Counted from the first letter of the stretch, positions 8,552 through 17,338 are shown. The stretch is DNA of 64,000 nucleotides from Neorhodopirellula lusitana (GCF_900182915.1 NZ_FXUG01000001.1:806001-870000); one strand, 5' to 3'. The notes: generated by a model from the sequence alone, not told the origin. Program-made: numbers and translations.

Positions 8552-10999
8552 TTACCGACCGAGTATGTGCTGCCACATTCGGACCGACTGAGTTCGCCAG
8601 CACACCCAGTCGCTGCCCGTGCCAATCCCTTCGGCCGTGACGTCGTGCCCGCCATCCGCCAGGATCTTCGCAACGACTTGTGATTGGTCAGCCATGTTCC
8701 AGTTTTCCGATGGGTTCCGGAAATCGTATCGGCTCCACTGCACCAAAATCTGACAACGGTCGTTGGGCAGCTTGGAAAGCTGTGACATCATCGGGTGCAA
8801 CATTTCAAAGGCAAACGGAGAATGGCATCCGACCACGCCAATCTGGTTGCTCACCGGCAGGGTCGCCATCAACGCGAGCGTCGCACCGAACCCGCCACTC
8901 AGGCTGGCTCGGTCATCGCGACTCTTCGAGATTCGGTAATCACGGTCAATCTTCGGTAGCAATTCCTTGGCAAAGAACTCGGGATACCCGGTCGCTCCTT
9001 GCATTGGATAAAAGCGTTTGTCGATGAACACGACGACGGCCGGCCGAATGGCTTTCGATTGAATCAACTGATCCACAATCGCCACCTGGTTACCGCTCTC
9101 CATTGCCGATTTACCATCATGTACAAACACGACCGGATAGTCTTTGTCAGGTCCATCTTGTTCGGATTCGGCGTACCCTGGTGGTAGGTAGATCGTAAGC
9201 CCCACCTTCTCTTTCAGTTCGGCGCTGTCTAACTGAGTTTCCACAATGGTTCCCGAGAGCGGTGTTTGCAAATCATCGACATCGATCTCCAAGTCGTTGG
9301 CGACATTGCCTTTGTCAAACCATGAAACCTGCAGCGATGAATTGGGTTTCCTGAAGATAGGTTCCATTTCACCGGCGACGACTGTGCTCGTGAATTGGCG
9401 GTCCGATGTTGGGTCGATCTGTGGTTGATAGTCGGCAAAAAAGACGTAGGACAGTCGTGTTGCCTCAGGAACCTGAACTCCAAAGTAGAAAAGGTCCGTT
9501 CCTGCAATCCGCTGCATGGCTCGTTCCTGACGAACGCCAAACAGTTCGCTCGCCACGGCAACGTCGTTGTATTTCCCTTGAAGAATGAAGTGAACGAAGT
9601 CATCTTCAACCAGTGGCAGAGACTTGCCGTGCAAGTACTTGTCGATCAAGGCTTGTTTATTGTCAGTGGCATCAACGGCCTGGATGAACGAGGCGAAACC
9701 GGGGCCGAGTTTGGATTCTTGCGTTGAAGCGGTTTCAGTTTGCTGGCCGGGTTGCAGATCAATTCGCGCGATCGCACCGAGACTTCGAAGGTAGATCGAA
9801 CGACCGGCGATCGATGGCAGCGCCCACATCAGCCCTTCCGAATCGGTATCACCGGTTTTGAACACCTGGGTTTGAGCCGCTTCGTGGAACCCGTCTTCGG
9901 TGACATCGCCAACATGCAGGGATCCGTCCAAGGTCGCCACCACCAACCGTCCGGCAACCGTCGCGAGGAACCCGTTGCTCGGTGATCGGGTTCGCCAGAC
10001 TTGATCGCCTGTCTCGGGATCGACGGCGACAAGGAAACGAGACGAATACGAACACAGCAGCCCGCCTGACATCACCGGCACACAATACGTGTTGCGGATT
10101 TTTCGTCCCGACCAACGTTCCGTTGCACCATCAGCCTGCAGATTCAATCCCGTCGATCCGTCACGGCTGTCGTTCAAGAACAGTCCGCCGCCTGGCAAAG
10201 GAACTGGGACGACAGCCGCCACGGGTTCGCCGGAGGCACCGCCGTGAGGGCGGGACCAAATGACCTCGCCAGTCGCGGGGGCAATCGCAAACAACGTTGT
10301 GTTGCAGGCGGCGAGAACGGCGGTTTCCCCCGCCAATTCCATGGTCACGGCCGACTGAAACGCGGCACCGTCTTGGCCCGCTTTCCAAACCACTTCGCCC
10401 GTCTTCGTATCGAAGCCCATCACGGCACCTTCGGGCGATCCGACAGGAATGATCAGCACGCCGTTGTGAACGATCGGTGATGCTCCGAAGCCATAAAAGT
10501 TCGACTTGGCAGCATACTCTTTCAGCAAGTCATGCTGCCAGACGACCCTCCCGTCGTCCAGCGAATACGCCGCCAGGATACCCAGCGGTGACAGGTGGTA
10601 TGCTCGCACCTGATCCACAGCGGGCGTCGACACAGGGCCGTCGAAGGATCCGTTCGCCCCCTTCATCACTTTCCCGGTTGGCGTCTTCCAAAGCGTCTCA
10701 CCGGTCTCCGCCGACATTGCGACGACGTACTCTTGGTCAGCGGCCACGTCCGCCATCGCTGATACCAAACGATCGCCCGACTTCACCACTCCGGAATATC
10801 CACTGCCAATGGGCCGCTTCCAAACCACCTTCAATTGCAACGGCCCCTCGGCCAGGTCCGTGTCACCGACGGCTGCGGAACCGTCATACTGCGGCCCCCG
10901 GATCGATGGCCAATCCTGAGCGTTGCTGGGAATTGCCAGCAATCCGAATGCGATGAGAGCCAGTGAGCAACAATGGATGCGATCTCTTTTGATCATCAT
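8552..10999 (-). CDS. Secreted PQQ-type beta-propeller fused to a putative esterase
   Basis: The likely start is the ATG at 10999 (815 residues), which puts a signal peptide first (HCCSLALIAFGLLAIPSNAQ); an upstream in-frame ATG at 11062 would add 21 residues before it. Residues about 30-430 hold repeated propeller blades with the AETGETLWK, SLDDGRVVWQHD, DTKTGEVVWKAG and ATGEVIWSRP pattern of PQQ-binding-like repeats. The last about 220 residues form an alpha/beta hydrolase of the putative esterase (Fes/IroE-like) type: IYLPPGY, VVFVHDGKS, then SLSGGFGA with the probable nucleophile serine, and a late GGHD histidine. The nucleophile elbow has Ser instead of the first Gly of G-x-S-x-G. It probably acts in the periplasm on a polysaccharide or ester; the substrate is unknown. 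Confidence 0.85.
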   Translation of the reverse strand: MMIKRDRIHCCSLALIAFGLLAIPSNAQDWPSIRGPQYDGSAAVGDTDLAEGPLQLKVVWKRPIGSGYSGVVKSGDRLVSAMADVAADQEYVVAMSAETGETLWKTPTGKVMKGANGSFDGPVSTPAVDQVRAYHLSPLGILAAYSLDDGRVVWQHDLLKEYAAKSNFYGFGASPIVHNGVLIIPVGSPEGAVMGFDTKTGEVVWKAGQDGAAFQSAVTMELAGETAVLAACNTTLFAIAPATGEVIWSRPHGGASGEPVAAVVPVPLPGGGLFLNDSRDGSTGLNLQADGATERWSGRKIRNTYCVPVMSGGLLCSYSSRFLVAVDPETGDQVWRTRSPSNGFLATVAGRLVVATLDGSLHVGDVTEDGFHEAAQTQVFKTGDTDSEGLMWALPSIAGRSIYLRSLGAIARIDLQPGQQTETASTQESKLGPGFASFIQAVDATDNKQALIDKYLHGKSLPLVEDDFVHFILQGKYNDVAVASELFGVRQERAMQRIAGTDLFYFGVQVPEATRLSYVFFADYQPQIDPTSDRQFTSTVVAGEMEPIFRKPNSSLQVSWFDKGNVANDLEIDVDDLQTPLSGTIVETQLDSAELKEKVGLTIYLPPGYAESEQDGPDKDYPVVFVHDGKSAMESGNQVAIVDQLIQSKAIRPAVVVFIDKRFYPMQGATGYPEFFAKELLPKIDRDYRISKSRDDRASLSGGFGATLALMATLPVSNQIGVVGCHSPFAFEMLHPMMSQLSKLPNDRCQILVQWSRYDFRNPSENWNMADQSQVVAKILADGGHDVTAEGIGTGSDWVCWRTQSVRMWQHILGR

Positions 11000-11572
11000 G
11001 GAATCTGCCAGTGAGTGCGGCGGAAGAGAAAAGAACGCCAACGAACCAATGTCAGGATCCATCGATGGAGATCAGCTCAACTGTTGACATGACCAATGTT
11101 GACGGGTTGGCATCGCGATGTCAATCCAGTCTCTCGCTGCTCTCGCAAACCACCACGTCAGCGACGGGATTTTCCCCCTCTGTTTCAGTCAGGGTTGCTT
11201 GCCGAAAGATCCGGCATCACAAGCATTGATTAGATTCAGCCTACTTTGATGGCGAATATCCTGGCCTGCCGGATGATTGCAGCGTTGGGCACTGCCTCAT
11301 AAATTGCAAAGGCGCTCTTTGGATTATGAGCCGCAAGACGCTAGCCGCGGGGACCAAAGTAAGGCCGGAGGCTACCACCTTGCCGCACGCGAATTGCGGG
11401 ACAAAGTCTAGTGGGAGTCAGCTAGTTGGGCATGCAAAGCAGGGACAATTGCGTTTGATATGCGTTTTCGAGGTTCCCTTGCGAATTGAAAGGCCTCGAG
11501 ATTCCAACGTCCTCGACACGCTGCGTGTCTTCGAGATGCACTGCGTTTTTGTTTTGCTCAGTATCGCAATTT
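11000..11572. other. Intergenic region, no gene seen
   Basis: These 570 bases separate two minus-strand secreted-enzyme genes. Frames at 11011-11229 and 11326-11613 on the plus strand lack any domain pattern. The promoter of the propeller-esterase gene should lie just above 11000. Confidence 0.4.
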
Positions 11573-12700
11573 TCACTTGGGCACTGGCAGCTGTTTCTTT
11601 AAGAACGACATGATCAAGTCATTTATCTCTGGAGTTGAAAACTCCCGGCCTCCGTGTTTTGCCCCAGGAATGAGTTTCAGTTTTGTTTCGACGCCAGCGG
11701 TTCCCAGTGCATCGTGGAGTGCCTGGCTCTGGTTCATCGGCACGACCGGGTCTTTTGTCCCATGCAGGATTAAGAACGGAGGATCTTGGTCGTCGATGTA
11801 GGTGATTGGATTCACACGGCGAATGCCTTCTTTGTTGCCAATCACTTCCCCGCCGCCAAGCAATTTCGATTCGGGTGACCCCGTTCGGTTGTGAGCTTCA
11901 AAGCCTTCCGTGGTGACAAACGTTGCAAGGTCTGAGGGGCCGTAAAGATCGACGACGGCTTGGACTCGACTGGATTGGTCCGGCCATCCACCGCTGCCTT
12001 CTAGCTCTTTCACGTCCCCACTGGTTCCGAGTAACGCGACCAAATGGCCGCCCGCGGAACTGCCGGCGACGGCGATTCGTTCTGGATCGATGCCATACTC
12101 CTTTGCGTGAGCTCGCAGGAATCGAATTGCACACTTGCAGTCTTCGATCTGGGCAGGAAACGGAGCCTCGCCTGTCAGTCGATATTCGATGGTTGCACCC
12201 ACAAAGCCTTCCGCGACCATGCGGGAAACTTGGTTCACGCCACCCTCTTTGGAACCCGATTGCCAGCCACCGCCATGCACCCAAACGTAGGCCGGCAGCG
12301 GTTGGTCAGTCTTTTTCGTTGGAAATACCAAGTGCATCGTGAGATCGCGGTCGCCACCTTTTCCAAAGACCACGTCACGTTTGATTTCCAAGTCACTCGG
12401 AATGCGAGCATTGGCTTTGCGATTATTCGCCGGGCTTCTCATGGACATGATCTTGACCACTTCCTTGATCTCAATTTCGCCATCACCGTCCCGATCCAGT
12501 CGTTGGAACATCGGTGCCGGGCCACTGAATTCGTCCCGCGAGACTTTCCCATCATCATTCACGTCATCTTGTTCGAGGCGATTTTTAAGGAACGATCCAT
12601 CGCGTTGTGGTGCAGGTTGAGCAGACGTCGTCCCGGCATAGATACATACGACAATCAGGGCGACCAAACTGATCAAAGAGAGGCGGATTACAAAACGCAT
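11573..12700 (-). CDS. Secreted EF-hand plus alpha/beta-hydrolase esterase
   Basis: The product is 375 residues. A signal peptide (residues 1 to about 28, ending TTSAQP) is followed by two EF-hand-like calcium loops, DVNDDGKVSRDEF and DRDGDGEIEIKE. An esterase of the BD-FAE/carboxylesterase type follows: oxyanion-hole HGGGW at about residue 145, nucleophile elbow GSSAGG at about 220, then LHGTKDPVVP with the acid residue and a C-terminal GAKHGG with the histidine. This combination is common in secreted planctomycete hydrolases. It probably hydrolyses ester bonds, perhaps acetyl groups on polysaccharides, in the periplasm or outside the cell; calcium binding by the EF-hands is inferred from their loop residues. 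Confidence 0.9.
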   Translation of the reverse strand: MRFVIRLSLISLVALIVVCIYAGTTSAQPAPQRDGSFLKNRLEQDDVNDDGKVSRDEFSGPAPMFQRLDRDGDGEIEIKEVVKIMSMRSPANNRKANARIPSDLEIKRDVVFGKGGDRDLTMHLVFPTKKTDQPLPAYVWVHGGGWQSGSKEGGVNQVSRMVAEGFVGATIEYRLTGEAPFPAQIEDCKCAIRFLRAHAKEYGIDPERIAVAGSSAGGHLVALLGTSGDVKELEGSGGWPDQSSRVQAVVDLYGPSDLATFVTTEGFEAHNRTGSPESKLLGGGEVIGNKEGIRRVNPITYIDDQDPPFLILHGTKDPVVPMNQSQALHDALGTAGVETKLKLIPGAKHGGREFSTPEINDLIMSFLKKQLPVPK

Positions 12701-12843
12701 GTGGATCTTATCGGCGTTGGTTGTGTGGCTGATGGCAAATGCAGTTCCCTATGATAGCCATCAAATGGTCGACATGCTGCATGCACCAGCATTGTTACCG
12801 CCGTATTGATAATTCGTAAAACAAGCACCGTGACTGTCGCCGA

Positions 12844-12884
12844 ACACTCCGTGGTCGGTTCAGCCTCAACCGGCCACGGAGTGT
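12844..12884. repeat. Strong inverted repeat just upstream of the tRNA
   Basis: ACACTCCGTGG at 12844-12854 pairs with CCACGGAGTGT at 12874-12884, and CGGTT pairs with AACCG inside, leaving a loop of about seven bases. It lies 12 bases before the tRNA. There is no T-run on the plus side, so it is not a simple terminator for that strand; it could be a processing signal or a dyad operator. Confidence 0.7.
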
Positions 12885-12896
12885 CTGGCGACCATT

Positions 12897-12968
12897 GTGT
12901 CCTTGGCCGAGCGGCAAAGGTTCCGGATTTCCAATCCGGCTAGGTGGGTTCGACTCCCGTAGGACACT
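12897..12968 (+). tRNA. tRNA-Gly (anticodon TCC)
   Basis: Acceptor arms GTGTCCT (12897-12903) and AGGACAC (12961-12967) pair perfectly. The anticodon arm is CCGGA-TTTCCAA-TCCGG, giving anticodon TCC, which reads GGA glycine codons. The T arm is GTGGG-TTCGACT-CCCGT with two wobble pairs. The discriminator base is T, as expected for bacterial tRNA-Gly. The 3' CCA is not encoded. The D arm (GGCCGAGCGG) resembles that of serine tRNAs, but there is no long variable arm, so glycine is the better call. Confidence 0.85.
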
Positions 12969-13215
12969 CTTTCATTGTCGAAGAAACTATCCCATGCGTA
13001 GTCGTGACGTGAGCCCTTGGAGCTCGCAGGTCGGGTTCAATTTTCCAGCGGAATGCTATGTAAGTTAAGTTCCTTTGCGGGCATGACGAACGACACTGGT
13101 TCGTTGCGGCCGTTCCTGAACACGCAGCGGTTTCATCGGTGAAGTCAAGCAGGGATGAATACGTAGATGTTTGGCGAAACGAAAATGGGACGGTGCACAA
13201 CGGTTTGCACTGAGT

Positions 13216-13614
13216 TCACTCCGCCCGTTCCTTCTTTCCATCGACACCCCGATTGGGTTTCGCATGCCAATAGGCCCACAGTATAAAGACGCCCTGCAGT
13301 GGAAGACGCAGCAGATGGATGAGCGGTGAGGCCGGAAGAATTTCCTGGTTTTGGTAGAGATAGACGTTGGCAGGAAACACCGCAATCAACAAGGCGATGA
13401 CTCCCCATCCTGCCAAATGCGAATATCTCGGAATCAGCAACAGTACACCCAGTAAAATCTCGCAAACGCCGCTGACCAGTACCAGTTCTCTATGAAGTGG
13501 AAGAGATGGCGGCACCATCTTCAGGAAGAATTCGGTGTTCACGAAGTGCATTGTGCCAGCCACAATCATGAATGCCGCTAGTAGGTACTTCGAGATCGTT
13601 TTGATGCGTTTCAT
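13216..13614 (-). CDS. DoxX-family membrane protein
   Basis: The product is 132 residues with four predicted membrane helices: KYLLAAFMIVAGTMHF, then LVLVSGVCEILLGVLLLIP, then LAGWGVIALLIAVFPANVYLY and LLRLPLQGVFILWAYWHA. The AGTMHF and EILLG pattern is typical of the DoxX family, small quinone- or redox-linked membrane proteins of uncertain role. Its start overlaps the stop of the DsbA-like gene by four bases (ATGA), so the two form an operon and probably a redox pair: a thiol oxidoreductase with a membrane partner that could pass electrons to quinone. That partnership is inference. Confidence 0.88.
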   Translation of the reverse strand: MKRIKTISKYLLAAFMIVAGTMHFVNTEFFLKMVPPSLPLHRELVLVSGVCEILLGVLLLIPRYSHLAGWGVIALLIAVFPANVYLYQNQEILPASPLIHLLRLPLQGVFILWAYWHAKPNRGVDGKKERAE

Positions 13615-14243
13615 AGATTGACCTGATTGAACGCATTGAGAAAAGTCTCCGGGGCCTGGGCACCAGACAATGTGATCCGCTTGTTGACAATGAAGAACGG
13701 AACGCCTGTGACACCATGCTGCTGGGACATTTCTTTGCCGTTCAAGATGACATCCATTGCATCATCGCTGTTCAGCATGGTGTCGGCAGCTTTCCGGTCG
13801 AGTCCGGCTTCAGCAACCAAATCAACAAGCGTTTGCTGATTGCCAATGTCTTTGCCTTGTGTGAAGTAAGCTGCAAACAATGCCTCCACAATGGCATCCT
13901 GACAGCCATGCTGTTCGGCAAGCCCGATGAGCCGGTGCGCATCGACCGTATTTGGCGTTCGTTCCGTTTTGTCGAAATCGAAACGAATTCCTTCGGACTC
14001 ACCGACGGCCACGACGTCGGCGTCCAGTTCCAGTGAGCGTTCCCAACTGCCGAATTTTCTAGTGCGATATTCTTGGCGACTGATACCCTCTTTGGGCATC
14101 GTCGGATTCAGTTGGAAGGGATGCCAGTGAACGTTCACGTCGTGCTGACCATCGATAGCTGCAATCGCCTTCTCAAGTCGTCGCTTGCCGATATAGCACC
14201 AGGGGCAGATCACATCAGAAATAACATCGACGGTAAGATTCAT
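13611..14243 (-). CDS. DsbA-family (FrnE-like) dithiol oxidoreductase
   Basis: The product is 210 residues. The thioredoxin-fold active site CPWC is at residues 14-17 within VISDVICPWCYIGKRRLEKA, the signature of the FrnE/2-hydroxychromene isomerase branch of the DsbA family. The later GVTGVPFFIVNKR carries the conserved cis-proline (GVPFF). No signal peptide is visible, so it should be cytoplasmic, as FrnE is. It probably catalyses disulfide exchange or isomerisation. It precedes and overlaps the DoxX gene. A spacer of only 13 bases separates it from the broken gene upstream. Confidence 0.92.
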   Translation of the reverse strand: MNLTVDVISDVICPWCYIGKRRLEKAIAAIDGQHDVNVHWHPFQLNPTMPKEGISRQEYRTRKFGSWERSLELDADVVAVGESEGIRFDFDKTERTPNTVDAHRLIGLAEQHGCQDAIVEALFAAYFTQGKDIGNQQTLVDLVAEAGLDRKAADTMLNSDDAMDVILNGKEMSQQHGVTGVPFFIVNKRITLSGAQAPETFLNAFNQVNL

Positions 14244-14256
14244 GGCAACTCCTTGC

Positions 14257-14736
14257 TCAACGATAAAAGTCGATCCAGTTTAGCGTGATCGACTTCGGGT
14301 TGCTCGCAAAGAAGGTTTCAGGCAGCTTCATCTCGAAGTAGCCACCCTTCAGTGGAACCGTATTCACCAGCTTCCCGTCCTCACCGACCATTCGGATTGG
14401 CATCCAGTACGGATGCTTCAGGTCCAGTAGCGAATCCTCGATACCGTCTTTCCTGATTCACACTTGGCCGTGCTGGCTTGATACGGCTGCTTCAAGAGCA
14501 TCGTCGCCATTGGTGACTTTGAGATGTTCAAGTCCATTCAGACGCAACCGCAGCATCACAGTGGTCGGCCAATGGTTGCCAATGCGTACGATGATTGCCT
14601 GACTGATTCCGACAGGGCTGCGAACTGAGATGACGGCCTTGTTCTGTTCGAGCGTCACTTCCGTTTTGTCGCCTTCACGCTTGGTCGTGATCCTGGATGG
14701 TGAATCTTCGCCGCGAGCGGAAACGCAATTTGTCAT
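14257..14736 (-). pseudogene. Unknown secreted-type gene interrupted by in-frame TGA
   Basis: Reading the minus strand from 14736, an open frame of 92 residues ends at a TGA at 14460-14458. The same frame then continues without another stop for 66 codons, with a well-composed sequence (KHPYWMPIRMVGEDGKLVN, then GGYFEMKLPETFFASNP), ending at 14257. This is what a nonsense mutation in one gene looks like. Upstream of the visible ATG a second in-frame TGA (14757-14755) interrupts a signal-peptide-like stretch (LLALTFL, stop, FSGIAEM). Both would read as Trp if one base were restored (TGG). The family is unknown. Programmed readthrough is possible but less likely than decay. Confidence 0.65.
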
Positions 14737-14973
14737 CTCCGCGATGCCAGAAAATCAAAGGAAGGTGAGTGCTAAAAGTTGGGGCTCGCTGCCTGCTTCC
14801 ACTTCGATTCGTCTTAAAAAGGATCTTCCTAGCCGTCGTGATTCTAGGGAAGCAAGCAGAGCAAGGATAGAATTGGCGTAGACCTTCTTCGAAATGTCAT
14901 GATGATTTGCCAGGAGAAACTCCGGGGGCAAACTGAGATGGTTCGGGCAATGCAAAGTGCTACAATCGTCAAC

Positions 14974-15597
14974 ATGTATCAGCAATTACGTGTTTGGCTC
15001 GTTCATCCCGACGAGGAGATGTGTGCAGCATTTCAAAGACGGTTCGACGGTCTTCCAAGATTCCGAGTCGTTCATGGTGTTTTTGAAGACCTGGCTCCAC
15101 ACGATTGCTTCATTACGGCGGCAAATTCTTTCGGAATAATGACCGCCGGCATTGATGCCGCTGTGGTTCGCTTTTTCGGTCCTCAGTTGATGGAACAGGT
15201 GCAGCTTCGGGTGATGGACGAATACCTTGGTGAGCAACCCGTCGGCACGGCGTTTATTCATCCAACAAAGCATTCCGATATTCCGTTCGTTTGCCACGCA
15301 CCGACCATGCGTGTTCCTGGCTGCATTGAGGGCTCAGACAAGGTCTATGCTGCAACATGGGCTGCTTTCTTGGCGATCAACCAACACAATGTTGTTGACG
15401 AGCGGAAGATTCAGACGATTGCGTTTCCAGCGTTCGGTGCGGGTTTCGGCGGCGTTCCATTTGATGAAGTCGCACGACAGATGTCGGTCGCCTACCGGCA
15501 CTATTTAAATCCACCTCATCGGCTTGACTGGGACTGGGTGGCGGGTAGGCAGAAAGCAATCTTCTACGACGGAAAAAAACAGGTTGTGACGAGGTGA
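14974..15597 (+). CDS. Macro-domain-like protein
   Basis: I favour the ATG at 14974 (207 residues; MYQQLRVWLVHPDEEM); starts at 14899 or 14941 would add poorly composed residues. The macro-domain pattern is visible: DCFITAANSFGIMTAGIDAAVVRFFG near the N-terminus and the late IAFPAFGAGFGGVPFDEVARQM segment, which correspond to the two loops that hold ADP-ribose. Macro domains bind or remove ADP-ribose from proteins or nucleic acids. The canonical gly-rich GGGVDGAI loop is replaced by GIMTAGIDAAV, so activity is uncertain. It precedes an exonuclease gene on the same strand. Confidence 0.75.
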   Translation: MYQQLRVWLVHPDEEMCAAFQRRFDGLPRFRVVHGVFEDLAPHDCFITAANSFGIMTAGIDAAVVRFFGPQLMEQVQLRVMDEYLGEQPVGTAFIHPTKHSDIPFVCHAPTMRVPGCIEGSDKVYAATWAAFLAINQHNVVDERKIQTIAFPAFGAGFGGVPFDEVARQMSVAYRHYLNPPHRLDWDWVAGRQKAIFYDGKKQVVTR

Positions 15598-15720
15598 ACT
15601 GCTTCGTCCTGAAGCACATCTGCGAACCTTTTTGACGCCATCGCTTGTCTGAGTCGGAAAGACAAACGTAAACAATTACAGGTGGCGACGAAGTAGGTTC
15701 GTCACGGAAAAGGAAATGAA

Positions 15721-16287
15721 ATGGCACGATCACTTGACGTGATTTTGGTTGTCGATCTCGAATCGACATGCTGGAAAGGCTCGCCTCCGCCCGAACAAAC
15801 GAGCGAGATCATTGAGATAGGGCTTTGCACCGTCGATCTGGGGACGTTGACTCGCACCGAGAAACGCAGCTTTCTTGTGAAGCCCGTTCAATCGGAGATC
15901 AGTGACTTTTGCACTGAACTTACAACGCTCACACCAGACATGTTCGCCGATGCGGGAACCCTCGCCGATGCGGGGAAGATTCTGAAGAAGGAATACCGCT
16001 CGAAAGATCGACTCTGGGCAAGTTGGGGCGACTATGACCGACGCCAGTTCGAGCGAGTGTGCAAGGACCTATGCGTCGGCTACCCATTTGGGCCAAGCCA
16101 TCTGAATGTCAAATCGTTGTTTGCTGCCGCAACTGGCATCGGTCATGAAGTTGGCTTGGACGGAGCCTACAAGCAACTCGGCCTTGAGCTTAAAGGCACA
16201 CATCACCGAGGTGACGATGATGCGTGGAACATTGCTCAAATTCTATGTCGCCTTCTGAAGACGATGAGGATTGGCGGCAATGCATGA
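15721..16287 (+). CDS. DEDDh-type 3'-5' exonuclease (ERI1/RNase T-like)
   Basis: The product is 188 residues. The Exo I motif is VVDLEST (D12, E14), followed by the long EIIEIG segment. Exo II lies near RLWASWGDYDRRQFE, and Exo III is HHRGDDDAWNIAQIL with the catalytic His and Asp near the C-terminus. The pattern is that of the ERI1/KapD-like exonuclease branch of the DnaQ fold, which trims RNA or DNA 3' ends with two metal ions. A purine-rich stretch (AAAAGGAAATGAA) lies just before the ATG. A DUF4291-like remnant overlaps its 3' end by eight bases. Confidence 0.88.
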   Translation: MARSLDVILVVDLESTCWKGSPPPEQTSEIIEIGLCTVDLGTLTRTEKRSFLVKPVQSEISDFCTELTTLTPDMFADAGTLADAGKILKKEYRSKDRLWASWGDYDRRQFERVCKDLCVGYPFGPSHLNVKSLFAAATGIGHEVGLDGAYKQLGLELKGTHHRGDDDAWNIAQILCRLLKTMRIGGNA

Positions 16288-16636
16288 CCAAGGCGAATTG
16301 CCTGTCACGATAGCGGTTTGCACTGAGCAAATTAAGCAATGGCCGGAATCCGGTCGGCACATGCTCGTCCAGTTCGACGACGAGACAATGCTTGACTATC
16401 AGGCATATCGACCGGTGCCATGCACTCAGCATGCCGTTGAAGGGTTTCGTGATCCGCATTGGGAATCGCATACATACTATTTCCTGACGATTTTGGATCA
16501 ACAAGGTGAGGCTTACTTACTTTTCGCCTCACTCCTTACCGTATGTCGGTGCAGGGTTTGGTTGTTCGGGACTTGGCTAATTGCTCCATTCGGGATGGGT
16601 GTGGATTTCAACACCTGTCCCCGTCGGTCTCGCTGA
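16280..16636 (+). pseudogene. Probable DUF4291 remnant
   Basis: The first about 45 residues (IKQWPESGRHMLVQFDDETMLDYQAYRP in parts) resemble the start of DUF4291 proteins, in which a WP-x-x-GRH-x-L-x-Q-x-DD motif precedes a YQAYRP motif. After that point the frame no longer follows the family and ends in a Cys/Arg-rich tail that looks like chance coding. DUF4291 proteins are normally about 180-200 residues, so this is likely a frameshifted or truncated copy. It overlaps the exonuclease stop by eight bases. The match is from memory of the family and needs a profile search. Confidence 0.45.
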
Positions 16637-16702
16637 TTCTATTTGCGACCTGGAGTCCGGTTCTCGCTTGGCAGCCAGTGCCCAGGATGGCGATGAGTCG
16701 AT

Positions 16703-16870
16703 TCACGATATCGGCGACTTTGGGAGCGTCTTGGCGTCACGATTCTTGCGGCATCGATCACTGCAGTACTTCACCTGGTCCCAAACCTTTTCCCATTTCT
16801 TACGCCAACAGAACGGGCGTCCGCAGGCGACGCAAACCTTCTCGGGCAAGTTCGGCTTGTGGTGGGGCAT
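16703..16870 (-). CDS. DUF2256 small zinc-finger-like protein
   Basis: The start at 16870 gives 55 residues beginning [20 protein letters not shown]. The pattern K-x-x-LP-x-K-x-C-x-x-CGRPF-x-WRKKW-x-x-x-W-x-x-V-x-YCS-x-RC is the hallmark of DUF2256, with four cysteines that probably bind zinc. An upstream in-frame start at 16972 would add 34 residues of poor composition, so I prefer the short form, which matches the family length. Function is unknown. It is transcribed toward the DUF4291 remnant and lies just outside the left edge of the integrative element. Confidence 0.85.
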   Translation of the reverse strand: MPHHKPNLPEKVCVACGRPFCWRKKWEKVWDQVKYCSDRCRKNRDAKTLPKSPIS

Positions 16871-17085
16871 GGAAATCACTCTTCCGGAAAAATGACCTCG
16901 GAATCGCCGGGAGTCGCACCTGCTCAGGCAGGAAACTTCAAACGGAGACAGCTTAACGCGAGGCGGCGTCAAAAGGCGATTGCAAAGGCGTGGCCCAGAT
17001 CGCCAGTCCGTGGAGAGCCTCTGACGTCAGTGGGGCCGCTCGAAATTCTAGAAGACCGCCCATAGCGGACCGGCAGTGGGCAAAC

Positions 17086-17122
17086 AAAAAAAGCCAGAAA
17101 CCGTGATGGTTGCTGGCTTTTT
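17086..17122 (-). terminator. Rho-independent terminator next to the left attachment site
   Basis: AAAAAGCCAG at 17087-17096 pairs with CTGGCTTTTT at 17113-17122, with an inner AAACC/GGTT. The hairpin has A- and T-runs on both sides and can work in both directions. On the minus strand it directly follows the tRNA 3'-end fragment at 17138-17124, so it is probably the native terminator of the tRNA that served as attachment site. Confidence 0.75.
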
Positions 17123-17123
17123 G

Positions 17124-17138
17124 AGTACACCCCAGAGG
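17124..17138. repeat. Left end of integrative element: 15-bp tRNA-derived direct repeat (attL-like)
   Basis: AGTACACCCCAGAGG occurs here and again at 29793-29807, where it continues into a longer tRNA 3'-half on the minus strand. The two copies bracket a 12.7-kb segment whose last gene is a tyrosine integrase. The repeat corresponds to the 3' strand of an acceptor and T stem. It is a good candidate for the recombination core. Confidence 0.7.
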
Positions 17139-17338
17139 TGCCGACGCCGTCAACGAATACGCTAGCGAAACAATCGCAAGGTGTTTTCGAGGGCACTGGG
17201 GAGGGCACATCAGCTTCAATCGGGGCTGATCAGAACACGGCAATGTTGCTTGATCTTTGGCGCCGACTGGATCCATCAGGCCGCGAGGATCTAATGAACG
17301 TAGCTCGTGGGCTTGTGGCTTCTAAGGCTGGGTCGTGA
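17138..17338 (+). CDS. Short unknown ORF, possibly an integrase-tail relic
   Basis: The frame gives 66 residues from a GTG at 17138 and begins inside the direct repeat. It contains FEGTGEGTS, similar to LEGTPEGTS near the C-terminus of the integrase at 28505, and a well-composed helix LLDLWRRLDPSGREDLMNVARGLVAS of the kind found at the ends of regulators and integrases. Translated upstream across the repeat, the frame reads EYTPE, like the YTPED end of the integrase. It may be the tail of an older integrase separated from its body. It could also be noncoding. Confidence 0.35.
   Translation: MPTPSTNTLAKQSQGVFEGTGEGTSASIGADQNTAMLLDLWRRLDPSGREDLMNVARGLVASKAGS

Noticed and set aside
12044..12754. 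236-residue plus-strand ORF antisense to the EF-hand esterase
   Set aside because: The opposite strand encodes a clear esterase with all motifs, so this is a shadow.
14257..14736. Selenocysteine use at the in-frame TGA
   Set aside because: No conserved redox context or obvious SECIS-like hairpin was seen directly after the TGA, and a second TGA upstream points to mutation.
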